Shown here in pieces: positions 46,800-57,688 of a stretch of DNA of 64,000 bases; within the stretch, counting starts at the first letter, position 1, and each line of letters opens with the position of its first letter. A program made the position numbers and the translations under genes. The notes beneath the pieces were generated by a model. The model was not told the DNA's origin and made no database searches. It saw nothing but the letters and a program-made list of their open reading frames with translations. The stretch covers positions 1 to 64,000 of the forward strand of contig JAUIMB010000004.1 in NCBI GenBank assembly GCA_030432635.1, given 5' to 3'. Source of the stretch: Bacteroidia bacterium (lineage in GTDB: Bacteria; Bacteroidota; Bacteroidia; Flavobacteriales; Flavobacteriaceae).

Positions 46800-46812
46800 A
46801 TATGTACATTTG
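46784..46812 (+). promoter_or_regulatory. Internal promoter for rpsD-rpoA-rplQ
   Basis: A TTG (46784-46786), 18-nt spacer, and TACATTTG (46805-46812) fit the Bacteroidota promoter pattern. The -33 box lies within the 3' arm of the terminator. A ~97-nt leader then precedes rpsD. Confidence 0.65.
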
Positions 46813-46909
46813 CAAACTGAAAAATAACAAGTATCAACGAGAGATCAATGCATGTCGAAGGATAAGATTAAGACCTTAATTCACAGGCACTCTCACAAAA
46901 CAATTTAAA

Positions 46910-47515
46910 ATGGCAAGATATACTGGTCCTAAAACTAAAATAGCCCGAAAATTCGGTGAAGCTATCTTTGGAGATGATAAAGCCTTTGAAAAAAGAAACT
47001 ATCCTCCAGGTCAACATGGTGCAAATAAGCGTCGTGGGAAAAAATCTGAATATGCAATCCAGTTAATGGAAAAGCAAAAGGCAAAATACACTTATGGTAT
47101 TTTGGAAAAACAATTCAGAAATATGTTTAAACGAGCAACAGCTGCGCCTGGTATTACAGGTGAAGTGTTACTTCAATTATGTGAGTCTCGTTTAGATAAC
47201 GTGGTATTCAGAATGGGAATGTCACCTTCTCGTAGTGGTGCAAGACAATTGGTATCACACAGACATGTTACAGTAAATGGTAATATCGTGAATATCCCAT
47301 CTTACCAATTGAAACCAGGTGATGTGGTTGCTGTTCGTGAAAAATCAAAATCTTTGGAATCGGTTCAAAATTCTTTGGCAAATTCAAGCCATGTTTATGA
47401 ATGGATCACTTGGAATAATGACACTAAGGAAGGTACATATGTATCCATTCCTGAGCGTATCCAAATTCCTGAGAATATCAACGAACAATACATCGTCGAA
47501 TTATACTCTAAATAA
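46910..47515 (+). CDS. rpsD: 30S ribosomal protein S4
   Basis: At 201 residues it is full length ([30 protein letters not shown]-like [37 protein letters not shown] in the S4 RNA-binding domain, [11 protein letters not shown]). In E. coli S4 regulates the alpha operon. Here it is the first gene after a terminator-promoter pair. Confidence 0.98.
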   Translation: MARYTGPKTKIARKFGEAIFGDDKAFEKRNYPPGQHGANKRRGKKSEYAIQLMEKQKAKYTYGILEKQFRNMFKRATAAPGITGEVLLQLCESRLDNVVFRMGMSPSRSGARQLVSHRHVTVNGNIVNIPSYQLKPGDVVAVREKSKSLESVQNSLANSSHVYEWITWNNDTKEGTYVSIPERIQIPENINEQYIVELYSK

Positions 47516-47609
47516 TAATTAATCACATTGGTATTTAGCCAAAGGATCTATTGGTCTTCTTCAAACCTTTACATCGCGCAACTAAATAACAATTAAAACG
47601 AAGAACACT

Positions 47610-48602
47610 ATGGCAATATTAAATTTTCAGAAACCAGACAAGGTAATCATGATTGATTCCACTGAGTTCGAAGGCAAGTTTGAATTCAGACCTTTAGAAC
47701 CAGGTTACGGATTAACAGTAGGTAACGCGTTACGTCGTGTTTTGTTATCCTCTTTGGAAGGTTTCGCTATCACATCTGTAAGAATCGAAGGTGTTGACCA
47801 CGAATTCTCAACAATTTCAGGTGTTGTGGAAGATGTTACTGAAATGATCTTAAACTTGAAGCAAGTAAACTTCAAGCGCCAAATTGATGAGGTCGATAAC
47901 GAATCAGTATCGATTTCCATTTCAGGCCAAGAACAAATTACGGCTGGAGACTTCCAGAAGTTTATCTCTGGTTTCCAAGTATTGAACAAAGACCTTGTCA
48001 TCTGTAACTTAGATCCTAAGGTAAATATCAATATGGAAATCACTATCGAAAAGGGTAGAGGTTATGTTCCTGCCGAAGAAAATAAAAAGGCTTCAGCACC
48101 TATCGGAACGATCTTTACGGATTCGATTTATACACCAATAAAAAACGTTAAGTATAGCATCGAGAATTTCCGTGTTGAACAAAAAACCGATTATGAAAAA
48201 TTGGTATTTGAAATCATCACTGATGGTTCAATCCATCCAAAAGATGCCTTAACTGAAGCGGCTAAAATATTGATTCACCACTTCATGTTATTCTCTGATG
48301 AGCGTATCACACTCGAAGCTGATGAAATCGCGCAAACCGAAACTTATGATGAGGAATCACTTCACATGAGACAACTGTTGAAAACCAAATTGGTTGATAT
48401 GGATCTTTCTGTTCGTGCATTGAATTGTTTAAAAGCTGCAGAGGTAGATACTTTGGGTGATTTGGTGTCATTCAATAAAAATGACTTAATGAAGTTCCGT
48501 AACTTCGGTAAAAAGTCCTTGACTGAGCTTGAAGAGCTTGTAAGCGTTAAAGGATTGAACTTCGGAATGGACTTGGCCAAATACAAATTAGATAAAGATT
48601 AA
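47610..48602 (+). CDS. rpoA: RNA polymerase alpha subunit
   Basis: At 330 residues this is full length. The N-terminal dimerisation domain ([39 protein letters not shown]) is followed by a linker and the C-terminal domain with [20 protein letters not shown]-like [20 protein letters not shown] and [15 protein letters not shown]. The alpha CTD contacts activators and UP elements. It follows rpsD by 94 bp. Confidence 0.99.
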   Translation: MAILNFQKPDKVIMIDSTEFEGKFEFRPLEPGYGLTVGNALRRVLLSSLEGFAITSVRIEGVDHEFSTISGVVEDVTEMILNLKQVNFKRQIDEVDNESVSISISGQEQITAGDFQKFISGFQVLNKDLVICNLDPKVNINMEITIEKGRGYVPAEENKKASAPIGTIFTDSIYTPIKNVKYSIENFRVEQKTDYEKLVFEIITDGSIHPKDALTEAAKILIHHFMLFSDERITLEADEIAQTETYDEESLHMRQLLKTKLVDMDLSVRALNCLKAAEVDTLGDLVSFNKNDLMKFRNFGKKSLTELEELVSVKGLNFGMDLAKYKLDKD

Positions 48603-48674
48603 GCTTTAAATTATAATAATCATATTTTGCTCCTCAGAAATTGAGTTTGGTAGCAAGATGATAAATACAAAGTC

Positions 48675-49148
48675 ATGAGACACGGAAAGAAATTTAACCA
48701 TTTAGGAAGAAAAACTGCGCATCGTAAGGCGATGTTGGCCAATATGGCATGTTCATTAATCGAACACAAACGTATCAACACCACTGTAGCTAAGGCAAAG
48801 GCGCTTAAGCAATTTGTGGAGCCAATGATCACAAAATCAAAGGAAGATACAACACATAACAGACGTATCGTTATGGCAAAATTGAGACAGAAAGATGCCG
48901 TAACTGAATTGTTCAGGGATGTTGCCGTAAAAGTTGGTGATCGTCCAGGTGGTTACACAAGAATCATCAAATTAGGAAATCGTCTTGGTGATAATGCTGA
49001 TATGGCAATGATAGAGTTGGTAGATTACAATGAGCTTTATAATGCGAATAAACCTCAAAAGAAATCAACACGTCGAAGCCGACGAGGAGGTTCTAAACCT
49101 GCGGCAGCTGCTCCAGTTGAAACGACAGCAACTAACGAAGAAGAATAA
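48675..49148 (+). CDS. rplQ: 50S ribosomal protein L17 with extended tail
   Basis: At 157 residues the first ~120 match L17 ([58 protein letters not shown]). A basic then Ala/Thr/Glu-rich tail ([15 protein letters not shown]...TNEEE) is longer than in E. coli but usual for the phylum as I recall. Last gene of the cluster. Confidence 0.98.
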   Translation: MRHGKKFNHLGRKTAHRKAMLANMACSLIEHKRINTTVAKAKALKQFVEPMITKSKEDTTHNRRIVMAKLRQKDAVTELFRDVAVKVGDRPGGYTRIIKLGNRLGDNADMAMIELVDYNELYNANKPQKKSTRRSRRGGSKPAAAAPVETTATNEEE

Positions 49149-49317
49149 AGATGTTAGTAAAAAGTCAAGTGGATTTTAACATCATCATCGATAAAAAAAA
49201 CACACTGGCTTTAGTATTATGTAAATCTCGATTATCGAGTGTTAATAAGCATTTTAAATATAAAGGATAATCTATTTTAGGTTATCCTTTTTTTTATGGA
49301 ATTTTGTAATCGTGATT
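49149..49317 (+). terminator. Structured 3' region and terminator of the ribosomal cluster
   Basis: Two weaker hairpins come first: GATGTTA (49150-49156) with TAACATC (49177-49183), and CTCGA/TCGAG near 49228-49240. The main terminator has arms AAAGGATAA (49262-49270) and TTATCCTTT (49282-49290), followed by a T-run to 49295. This closes the transcript from rpsD to rplQ. Confidence 0.85.
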
Positions 49318-49485
49318 AGGGCGTTACCTTTTGCTCATACCAACAAGGTTATTCAACTTCGCCATGGCTACGTTGAACAAAAGCTTGTAGGATTGCAAAA
49401 CGTCAGGCTTTCGGCAGTCGCTTCCTCCAAAGCACAAAGTGCAATGAAGGCGAGCTCCAACAAAGCCTCAATCCTTAACGCAGGT
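49318..49485. repeat. Degenerate flavobacterial intergenic repeat element
   Basis: Starts AGGGCGTTACC (49318-49328), carries CGTCAGGCTTTCGGC in the middle, and ends AATCCTTAACGCAG. From memory this matches a dispersed noncoding repeat of flavobacteria with a GGGCGT...GGTCGGGCTTTCCGC...ATCCCTAACGC framework. The frame over it shows no protein-like composition. It fills most of the rplQ-carA gap; I see nothing else in 49486-49529. Confidence 0.6.
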
Positions 49486-49529
49486 CTCGAGATTCTAAAA
49501 CATAAAATAACAACGCAACACAAATAAAA

Positions 49530-50657
49530 ATGAAATTCCAAAAACGTAACAAAGCCCTAATTTTACTCGCAGATGGAACCATATTCCATGGAAAGTCCAT
49601 CGGAAAGCAAGGTACAGCCTTTGGTGAAGTGTGTTTCAATACTGGTACCACAGGCTATCAGGAAATTTTTACAGATCCATCGTATTTCGGACAGCTTATG
49701 GTGACCACAAATGCACACATTGGAAACTATGGAACAAAAAATGAAGAAAATGAGTCTGATTCTGTGAAAATTGCTGGATTGATTTGTAGAAATTTTAGCT
49801 TTGAGTATTCTCGACCAGCAGCAGATCAATCTTTGGAAGCCTTTTGTGAAGCACACAACTTATTGGTCATCTCAGATGTAGATACCAGAGCCTTGGTCAG
49901 TCATATCCGTGATCATGGTGCTATGAATGCCGTCATCACTACCGAAGTTGATTCGATTGAAGCCTTGAAACAACAATTGTCTGAAGTCCCAAGTATGAAA
50001 GGGTTGGAGCTGGCATCAAAAGTATCGACTAAAGCACCTTATTTCTTTGGAGATGAGAATGCGACTTATAAAATTGCCGCTTTGGATTTAGGTATTAAAA
50101 AGAACATTTTACGCAATTTGGCTGCGAGAGATGCATACATCAAAGTCTTTCCTTACAATTCTAAATTCGAGGACATGGCAGCTTTTAATCCAGATGGTTA
50201 CTTCTTGTCCAATGGTCCTGGTGATCCTGAGCCTCTCATGGAAGCCCAGGCAATCGCTAATGAAATTATAAAAAGGGATTTGCCGTTATTCGGTATTTGT
50301 CTAGGGCATCAAGTGATTGCATTGAGCCATGGTATTTCTACTTACAAAATGCACAACGGTCACAGAGGCATAAACCATCCAGTGAAGAACTTACTTACAA
50401 GTAAAGGTGAGATCACTTCGCAAAATCATGGATTTGCCATTAATAGGGAAGATACCGAAAATCATCCTGACGTTGAAATCACCCATGTGCATCTTAACGA
50501 TGATACGGTTGCTGGAATTCGACTAAAAGGGAAAAACTGTTTCTCGGTGCAATATCATCCCGAAGCAAGTCCTGGACCTAATGATTCAATTTATTTATTC
50601 GATCAATTTATTGAGAATATAAAAACAGCTACTAATAAAAAAGCAATGAATGTTTAG
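49530..50657 (+). CDS. carA: Carbamoyl-phosphate synthase small subunit
   Basis: At 375 residues this is full length. The N-terminal domain (ALILLADGTIFHGKSIGKQG, EICFNTGTTGYQEI-like EVCFNTGTTGYQEIFTDPSY) precedes a class I glutamine amidotransferase domain: nucleophile Cys in LFGICLGHQV and the His-Glu pair in VQYHPEASPGP. It delivers ammonia from glutamine to CarB for arginine and pyrimidine synthesis. carB is not adjacent in this window. The last codons are part of a terminator stem. Confidence 0.98.
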   Translation: MKFQKRNKALILLADGTIFHGKSIGKQGTAFGEVCFNTGTTGYQEIFTDPSYFGQLMVTTNAHIGNYGTKNEENESDSVKIAGLICRNFSFEYSRPAADQSLEAFCEAHNLLVISDVDTRALVSHIRDHGAMNAVITTEVDSIEALKQQLSEVPSMKGLELASKVSTKAPYFFGDENATYKIAALDLGIKKNILRNLAARDAYIKVFPYNSKFEDMAAFNPDGYFLSNGPGDPEPLMEAQAIANEIIKRDLPLFGICLGHQVIALSHGISTYKMHNGHRGINHPVKNLLTSKGEITSQNHGFAINREDTENHPDVEITHVHLNDDTVAGIRLKGKNCFSVQYHPEASPGPNDSIYLFDQFIENIKTATNKKAMNV

Positions 50658-50673
50658 TTTCATTGCTTTTTTT
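50638..50673 (+). terminator. Terminator overlapping the carA 3' end
   Basis: GCAATGAA (50643-50650) pairs with TTCATTGC (50659-50666), with seven T after it and A residues before it. The carA stop codon lies in the 8-nt loop, so the ribosome on the last codons would cover the 5' arm. Confidence 0.85.
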
Positions 50674-50748
50674 ACTTTACGAAAACGTTATTGTAATTAA
50701 TAGTTGTAATACCAATGTCATATTAGGGTAATGAAATCGTCAATTTTG

Positions 50749-50756
50749 TAAATTTG
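50749..50756 (+). promoter_or_regulatory. Predicted -7 box for eno
   Basis: TAAATTTG matches TAnnTTTG; no clear -33 TTTG at the right distance. The leader to the eno ATG would be about 80 nt and contains a small AAACC/GGTTT hairpin (50791-50805). Confidence 0.45.
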
Positions 50757-50815
50757 CAAAACAAACTAATTATATAATCTGCAAGGTCTCAAAACCATGT
50801 AGGTTTCATTAATAA

Positions 50816-52132
<1,317 letters not shown>

Positions 52133-52165
52133 TTTTACATCACCTATCACAATAAGTTTGAAATT

Positions 52166-52206
52166 AACCCTTTTTGAGTGGTGTGCTCCTGAAGGGTTTC
52201 TTTTTT
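52166..52206 (+). terminator. Terminator after eno
   Basis: AACCCTT (52166-52172) and AAGGGTT (52192-52198) form a 7-bp stem, followed by TTCTTTTTT. It lies 33 bp after the eno stop. Confidence 0.8.
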
Positions 52207-52305
52207 CTAAAACTAATCGAATTCTAAGTGAAACCGTAAAAATTCTAATTCATCCTTAGTTTTCAAATCCTAAATCTTTACTTTTAGTTTAACGATAAGT
52301 TATAA

Positions 52306-54288
52306 ATGAAAGTAAAGTTCCTTTTTCCTATATTATTTTTATTGTTGTTTGTATCGATTCATGGCCAGACCAAAGTCATGGATAGTTTGCAGCAAACACT
52401 TCGGCAAGCAAATACCGATGTCGATAAAGTGAAACTGCTCAATGCGATATCCAATCAATACAAGTATTCTGATCCCAATAAAATGGCAGAATATGGTAAC
52501 AAGGCTCTTGAATTTGCAAAACGCGTTAATAATTCAATTGAAGAGGCCAATGCCTACATCAATATCGGAACTTCAGATATTATTCTTGGTAATTATGCCG
52601 AAGCCCTTGATACTTTTTCTTTAGCAAAAAACATTTTGGAAGCTCAGCAACAGGAAAAAGCGGAAAGTATTGACATAACTCAAGGACTTGCCCAAGTGTA
52701 TGCCACTATGGGTATTGTCTTTTCAGAACAAAGTAATTATGCTAAAGCCTTGGAGTTTTATCTGAAATCGGTCAAATTATATGAAGGTCTAAATAATGAT
52801 GTGAAATGTTCGCGATTATATAATAACATTGGCGTGGTTTATAAATCACAATCACAGTATCAGAAAGCCTTAGAGTATTTTGAAAAATCTAAGACATATC
52901 AAGAACAATTAAAAGATCCGAATCTTGGAATAACACTTACCAATATGGCTAATATTTATAGGATTCAGCAGCAGTATGATCGCGCTAATGAGAATTATAA
53001 TTTGGCAAAACAAAGTTTGGACAACAATCCAAACCCTAGAGCATTAGGAGAATGGTACAATAGCATTGGGTTGTATTATAAAGCTGTCGGTAACTCAGAA
53101 AAAACTATTGAAAGCTGGGAAAAGGCCATCGCGACTTTTGAGAGTTTCGATGATAAATTTGGATTGTCTGATACCTATTTGTTTTTAGGACAATTCTATT
53201 ATGATCAAAATAACCTAAAACAAGCGCTATCCATGACTAATAAAGCGCTTCAATTATCTGAAGATATCGATGTCTTAGAAGCTAAAATGTCTTCAGAAAA
53301 ACTACTAAGTGATATCTATGCCAAACTAGGACAAACATTATTAGCCTTAGAACATTTTCAAAAGCATAGTCAAGCAAAAGATAGTTTAATTAATGCGGCT
53401 GCTATAAGGAAGTCTGTTGAAACAGCTATGAACTATGAGTTTGAGAAAAAGGAGTTGATTCAAAAAGAAGAAAATGAAAAACGTGAACTACTATTAAAGG
53501 AAGAAGCAAAAAGTTCAAAAATGAAATTACTTTTTGGAGTTCTAATCGCGGTGTTATTATTTGGAATCGGTTTTTTAATCTATAACAGATCTCAACTTAA
53601 AAAACGACTGACACTCCAGAAGGAATTAGCCGAATATGAACAAAAAGCACTGCATCTTCAAATGAATCCACATTTCGTGTTTAACTGTTTGGGGTCAATT
53701 TCAAGTTTTATAGTTCAAAACGGAACAGATTCAGCAATAAAATATCTGTCTAAGTTTTCAAAACTCATGCGATTGACCTTAGAATATTCAAAAGAATCTC
53801 TAATTCCTATTGATAGAGAAATTGAGAGCTTGCAAAACTATTTGGAATTAGAACAATTGAGGTTTAATCACATGTTCGATTTCAAGATACATAAGAGTCA
53901 GAATATTGAAGATGACGTATCGTTGCCACCTTTGCTCATTCAGCCATTTGTTGAAAATGCGATAATTCATGGTGTGATTCCTAAAAAGCAAGTAGGTAAT
54001 GTCATAGTTGATTTCACGCTTGGTCAGGATGTTTTGATTTGTACGATTACCGATGACGGCATTGGCATAAACACTTCAAAAAAGAATAAAGAACATTCTG
54101 TTGTAGCACACAAATCAATGGCATTGGACATTATAAAAAAACGGTTAGAAATGATATCATCTTCGACATCAAGAGATGCCACCATTAGTGTTGAAGAATT
54201 GAAGAGTAACCAAAAGGTTAGTGGTACAAAAGTAGTCCTAAAACTGCCATTACAATATTTAGAAACACGCACTGCCGTTAGTATATAA
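52306..54288 (+). CDS. TPR-containing LytS-type sensor histidine kinase
   Basis: At 660 residues it has a signal-like N-terminus (FLFPILFLLLFVSIHGQ), a large sensor part of TPR repeats (~25-370; e.g. ALEFYLKSVKLYEGLNNDVK and ALEYFEKSKTYQEQLKD), a charged coiled coil (~375-405), one transmembrane helix (~406-425) and a short second coil. The kinase core is of the LytS/His_kinase type: phospho-acceptor His456 in LQMNPHFVFN and ATP-binding Asn551 in QPFVENAIIHG. The sensor is probably periplasmic. The response regulator gene follows 19 bp later. Confidence 0.93.
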   Translation: MKVKFLFPILFLLLFVSIHGQTKVMDSLQQTLRQANTDVDKVKLLNAISNQYKYSDPNKMAEYGNKALEFAKRVNNSIEEANAYINIGTSDIILGNYAEALDTFSLAKNILEAQQQEKAESIDITQGLAQVYATMGIVFSEQSNYAKALEFYLKSVKLYEGLNNDVKCSRLYNNIGVVYKSQSQYQKALEYFEKSKTYQEQLKDPNLGITLTNMANIYRIQQQYDRANENYNLAKQSLDNNPNPRALGEWYNSIGLYYKAVGNSEKTIESWEKAIATFESFDDKFGLSDTYLFLGQFYYDQNNLKQALSMTNKALQLSEDIDVLEAKMSSEKLLSDIYAKLGQTLLALEHFQKHSQAKDSLINAAAIRKSVETAMNYEFEKKELIQKEENEKRELLLKEEAKSSKMKLLFGVLIAVLLFGIGFLIYNRSQLKKRLTLQKELAEYEQKALHLQMNPHFVFNCLGSISSFIVQNGTDSAIKYLSKFSKLMRLTLEYSKESLIPIDREIESLQNYLELEQLRFNHMFDFKIHKSQNIEDDVSLPPLLIQPFVENAIIHGVIPKKQVGNVIVDFTLGQDVLICTITDDGIGINTSKKNKEHSVVAHKSMALDIIKKRLEMISSSTSRDATISVEELKSNQKVSGTKVVLKLPLQYLETRTAVSI

Positions 54289-54307
54289 TTTAAATACTTA
54301 CACTATT

Positions 54308-55069
54308 ATGATTACAGCTATTTTAATTGACGATGATAAAAATCTAAGAGAAGGTATGAAAAAGCTGTTGGAACTGTTTGCACCATCAATACAAATTATT
54401 GGTGAAGCTGATAGTGTTTCAACAGGCATCGAAACCATGATTTCCTTACATCCCGAAGTCGTGTTTTTAGATATTCAATTAAATGACGGCACTGGTTTTG
54501 ATATCTTGGAAAAAGTAGCTGAAAGGAACGGAGCAATCACATCTAACATTGTATTCATTACGGCCTATGAGCAATATGCTATCAAGGCATTTAGATTTAG
54601 TGCTTTAGACTTTTTATTGAAACCCGTTGATCCAGAAGAATTGCAAAAAGTCATCAAGAAAATCGAGTCTGTATTAGAAAAAACGAATGATTATGCGCAT
54701 ATTGATTTACTCCTGGAAAACATTAGAAAGAAGGTTGACAATTTCAAGCGCATCGCATTGTCAACATCTGATGGTATTCATTTGTTTAATATTAGTGATA
54801 TTATAAGATGTGAAAGTGAAGATAATTACACGAAGTTCTTTATCAAGAATGACAAAACGGTAATGATTTCCAAAACCTTGAAGGAATATGAGGAACTATT
54901 GACCGAACATGGTTTTGAGCGCATTCATCAATCACATTTAATCAACTTAAAATATCTAAAATCTTATATAAAACGAGATGGAGGCTATGTCATCATGGAA
55001 GACGGAAGTAATTTGCCAATTTCACAACGTAAAAAAGAACGACTTCAGGAAATCTTAAAGACCATTTAA
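54308..55069 (+). CDS. LytTR-family response regulator
   Basis: At 253 residues, an N-terminal receiver domain has acidic D8-D10, phospho-acceptor Asp55 in VVFLDIQLND, and Lys105 in LLKPVD. The C-terminal LytTR DNA-binding domain (~148-250) has IRCESEDNYTKFFI and GFERIHQSHLINLKYLK. It is the cognate partner of the kinase immediately upstream. The LRR genes next to it are plausible targets, but no repeat operator was identified. Confidence 0.95.
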   Translation: MITAILIDDDKNLREGMKKLLELFAPSIQIIGEADSVSTGIETMISLHPEVVFLDIQLNDGTGFDILEKVAERNGAITSNIVFITAYEQYAIKAFRFSALDFLLKPVDPEELQKVIKKIESVLEKTNDYAHIDLLLENIRKKVDNFKRIALSTSDGIHLFNISDIIRCESEDNYTKFFIKNDKTVMISKTLKEYEELLTEHGFERIHQSHLINLKYLKSYIKRDGGYVIMEDGSNLPISQRKKERLQEILKTI

Positions 55070-55166
55070 GCCGACAGAAGTCGAATTCTAAGTCAAACCC
55101 TTTAGATTCTCATTGACTACCATAAAAACAAAACAACATCATTAAATTTAGGTAAAATCCATATCC

Positions 55167-57656
55167 ATGAAAAAAATTACGCTTATCATATGCCTTATTA
55201 CGATCTCTCTAAACGCACAAGTTGTGGATATTCCTGATACTAATTTTAAAGCAAAGCTATTACAAGCCTCTGTAGACAACGAAATTGCAAAGGATTTAAA
55301 TGGAGACTATTTTAAAATAGATGTAAATAATGATGGGGAAATACAAGAAAGCGAAGCTTTATCAACATCGTATTTGGATCTTTATAATTCAGATATAGTC
55401 GACATGACAGGAGTTGAAGCATTTACTAATTTATTACATCTAGATTGCTATATAAATGATATTGAAATTTTAAATGTAACTACATTGGTAAATCTGGAGT
55501 ATTTAAGAAGCTCTTTCAATCCTTTAAATGATGGTTTGGATGTTTCTCAAAACACTGAATTAACATTTTTATCGTGTTTTGGTAATTCATTGTCTTCTCT
55601 TGATATAAGTCAAAACATTAATCTTGAACATTTGGAATGTACTAACAATCAAATCACATCTTTAGATGTGTCACAAAACCCAAACCTTACCTTTCTTGCT
55701 TCAGGAAATAATCCTCTTGGTAGTATTGATGTGACGCAAAATCTAAATTTAGTTAGTTTATATTGCCATCAAAATCAACTTACAGAATTGGATATAACCC
55801 AAAATGGGAATTTAGAACTGTTGTGGGCTTATGAAAATCAGTTGTCAAGTATAGATGTTACATCAAATAGTGACCTTTTAAATTTGAGATGTTATGGCAA
55901 TCAAATCACAACTTTAGATGTGTCGCAAAACCCAAACCTTGAAAGTATACAATGTTATGATAATCAATTATCGGGTTTAGATATTACAAATAACATAAAT
56001 TTAGAGGAGCTTAGGTGTGCAAATAACCAAATAACAGATTTAGATATTTCCCAAAATACACTACTAAATTATCTCAGATGCGAAAATAATTTGCTCACTA
56101 CACTAGATGCAACTAACAATGGGAATATTCAATTTTTATTTTGCAATAATAATCAACTTACAAGTTTATTAATAAAAAACGGAAATATTGAAGAAGGGGT
56201 AGGCCTTCATAGTAATCCCGATTTACAGTATGTTTGTGTTGATGAAGGAGAAATAAATCAAATACAAGCATCAGTACCTAATGTTTTAGTCAATACTTAC
56301 TGCAGTTTTACTCCAGAAGGAGATTTTAATACAATAACAGGTAATCTAACTTTTGATGGCAATAACGATGGTTGTGACACTCAAGACGCCTTACAATCCA
56401 ATATTAGAGTAGATATTAATGATGGTACAAATCAAGGTGCAGTATTTACGAATGCTTCTGGTAACTATACTTTTTTTACTGAAGCTGGAAATTTTTCAAT
56501 TACCCCAAATTGGGAAAGCACTAATCTTTTCAATTTTTCGCCATCAACAGTTGTAATTCCTTTTTCAGATGATAGTAATAATATTGTTACTCAAGATTTT
56601 TGTATCACAGCAAATGGTATCCACAATGATGTTGAAGTACTCGTAGTTCCAATTGAAACGGCTCAGCCAGGTTTTGATGCAGTTTACCAAATAGTCTATA
56701 AAAATAAAGGAAATCAGATGTTGTCAGGAACTGTAAATCTAATGTACAATGATGCAGTTTTAGATTATGTTTCGGCATCTATTCCACCTGATAATCAATT
56801 AGAGGATAACTTGTTATGGAATTATTCTAATTTATTGCCATTTGAAAGCAGAGTGATTGATGTCACATTGAATGTGAACTCACCGATGGAAACACCTGCT
56901 GTTAATAATGGTGATATTTTAGATTTTAATGTGTCCGTATCTCCCGTTTCTGGAGATGAAACACCTTTAGATAATAATTTTGATTATGAGCAAACGGTTG
57001 TAGGTTCTTATGACCCAAATGATATTACATGTTTAGAAGGTGATCTTGTCAACCCAGAACACATAGGAGAGTACCTTCACTATAATATCAATTTTGAAAA
57101 TACCGGAACAGCTGCAGCAACATTTATTGTGGTAAAAGATAATATTGATAATTCTCAATTCGATATTAATTCCTTGCAAGTGTTATACACCTCGCATGAA
57201 GTGATGACCAGAATCATCGACAACACGATCGAGTTCATATTTGATGACATCAATTTGGCTTCAGAAGGAAAGGGTAATATCGTTTTCAAAATAAAAACAA
57301 ACGACGATTTGGTCATTGGCGATTATGTAGAAAACAAGGCGGAAATTTTCTTTGATTATAATTTTCCAATTGAGACCAATGTGGCAACAACAGTATTTGA
57401 CGTGTTGTCTATTGCAGAGTATGATGAACCGAGAATTAATATTTTTCCTAACCCTTCTTCAGATATTGTATACGTGAGATGTAAATCAATCATAGAGTCG
57501 ATTGCTGTATATGATGTTCATGGACGATTGATAAAAAGTCAACAAGCAAATAAAGCTGAAGAGATCGTACAGGTTTCAGAATGTAATAGCGGTATTTACT
57601 TTTTAAAAGTAAAAACGGAGAATGGTGAAGGGCTAAAGAAAATAGTTAAAAATTAG
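55167..57656 (+). CDS. T9SS-exported leucine-rich-repeat protein 1
   Basis: At 829 residues it has a signal peptide (MKKITLIICLITISLNAQ) and an EF-hand/dockerin-like segment (D52-N54-D56-E58-E61). Ten tandem 21-residue leucine-rich repeats span ~120-335, with a consensus of LDVSQN, then xNL, then xxLxCxxNQLTS. A linker and a carboxypeptidase-like/SdrB-type segment (ITGNLTFDGNNDGCDTQ) follow, then a ~250-residue domain common in T9SS proteins (GSYDPNDITCLEGD, YLHYNINFENTGTAAA, IFFDYNFPIETN; DUF7619-like). A T9SS type A sorting domain is C-terminal (NIFPNPSSDIVYV). Probably surface-attached and protein- or glycan-binding. Confidence 0.9.
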   Translation: MKKITLIICLITISLNAQVVDIPDTNFKAKLLQASVDNEIAKDLNGDYFKIDVNNDGEIQESEALSTSYLDLYNSDIVDMTGVEAFTNLLHLDCYINDIEILNVTTLVNLEYLRSSFNPLNDGLDVSQNTELTFLSCFGNSLSSLDISQNINLEHLECTNNQITSLDVSQNPNLTFLASGNNPLGSIDVTQNLNLVSLYCHQNQLTELDITQNGNLELLWAYENQLSSIDVTSNSDLLNLRCYGNQITTLDVSQNPNLESIQCYDNQLSGLDITNNINLEELRCANNQITDLDISQNTLLNYLRCENNLLTTLDATNNGNIQFLFCNNNQLTSLLIKNGNIEEGVGLHSNPDLQYVCVDEGEINQIQASVPNVLVNTYCSFTPEGDFNTITGNLTFDGNNDGCDTQDALQSNIRVDINDGTNQGAVFTNASGNYTFFTEAGNFSITPNWESTNLFNFSPSTVVIPFSDDSNNIVTQDFCITANGIHNDVEVLVVPIETAQPGFDAVYQIVYKNKGNQMLSGTVNLMYNDAVLDYVSASIPPDNQLEDNLLWNYSNLLPFESRVIDVTLNVNSPMETPAVNNGDILDFNVSVSPVSGDETPLDNNFDYEQTVVGSYDPNDITCLEGDLVNPEHIGEYLHYNINFENTGTAAATFIVVKDNIDNSQFDINSLQVLYTSHEVMTRIIDNTIEFIFDDINLASEGKGNIVFKIKTNDDLVIGDYVENKAEIFFDYNFPIETNVATTVFDVLSIAEYDEPRINIFPNPSSDIVYVRCKSIIESIAVYDVHGRLIKSQQANKAEEIVQVSECNSGIYFLKVKTENGEGLKKIVKN

Positions 57657-57688
57657 AACTATAATGTTGAATAGCTAATTCGTTAAAC

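Noticed and set aside
49151-49270. 39-residue frame just after rplQ
   Set aside because: It overlaps three hairpins including the main terminator arm; no recognisable protein.
49312-49527. 71-residue open frame between rplQ and carA
   Set aside because: It lies over the degenerate intergenic repeat and its composition does not look protein-like.
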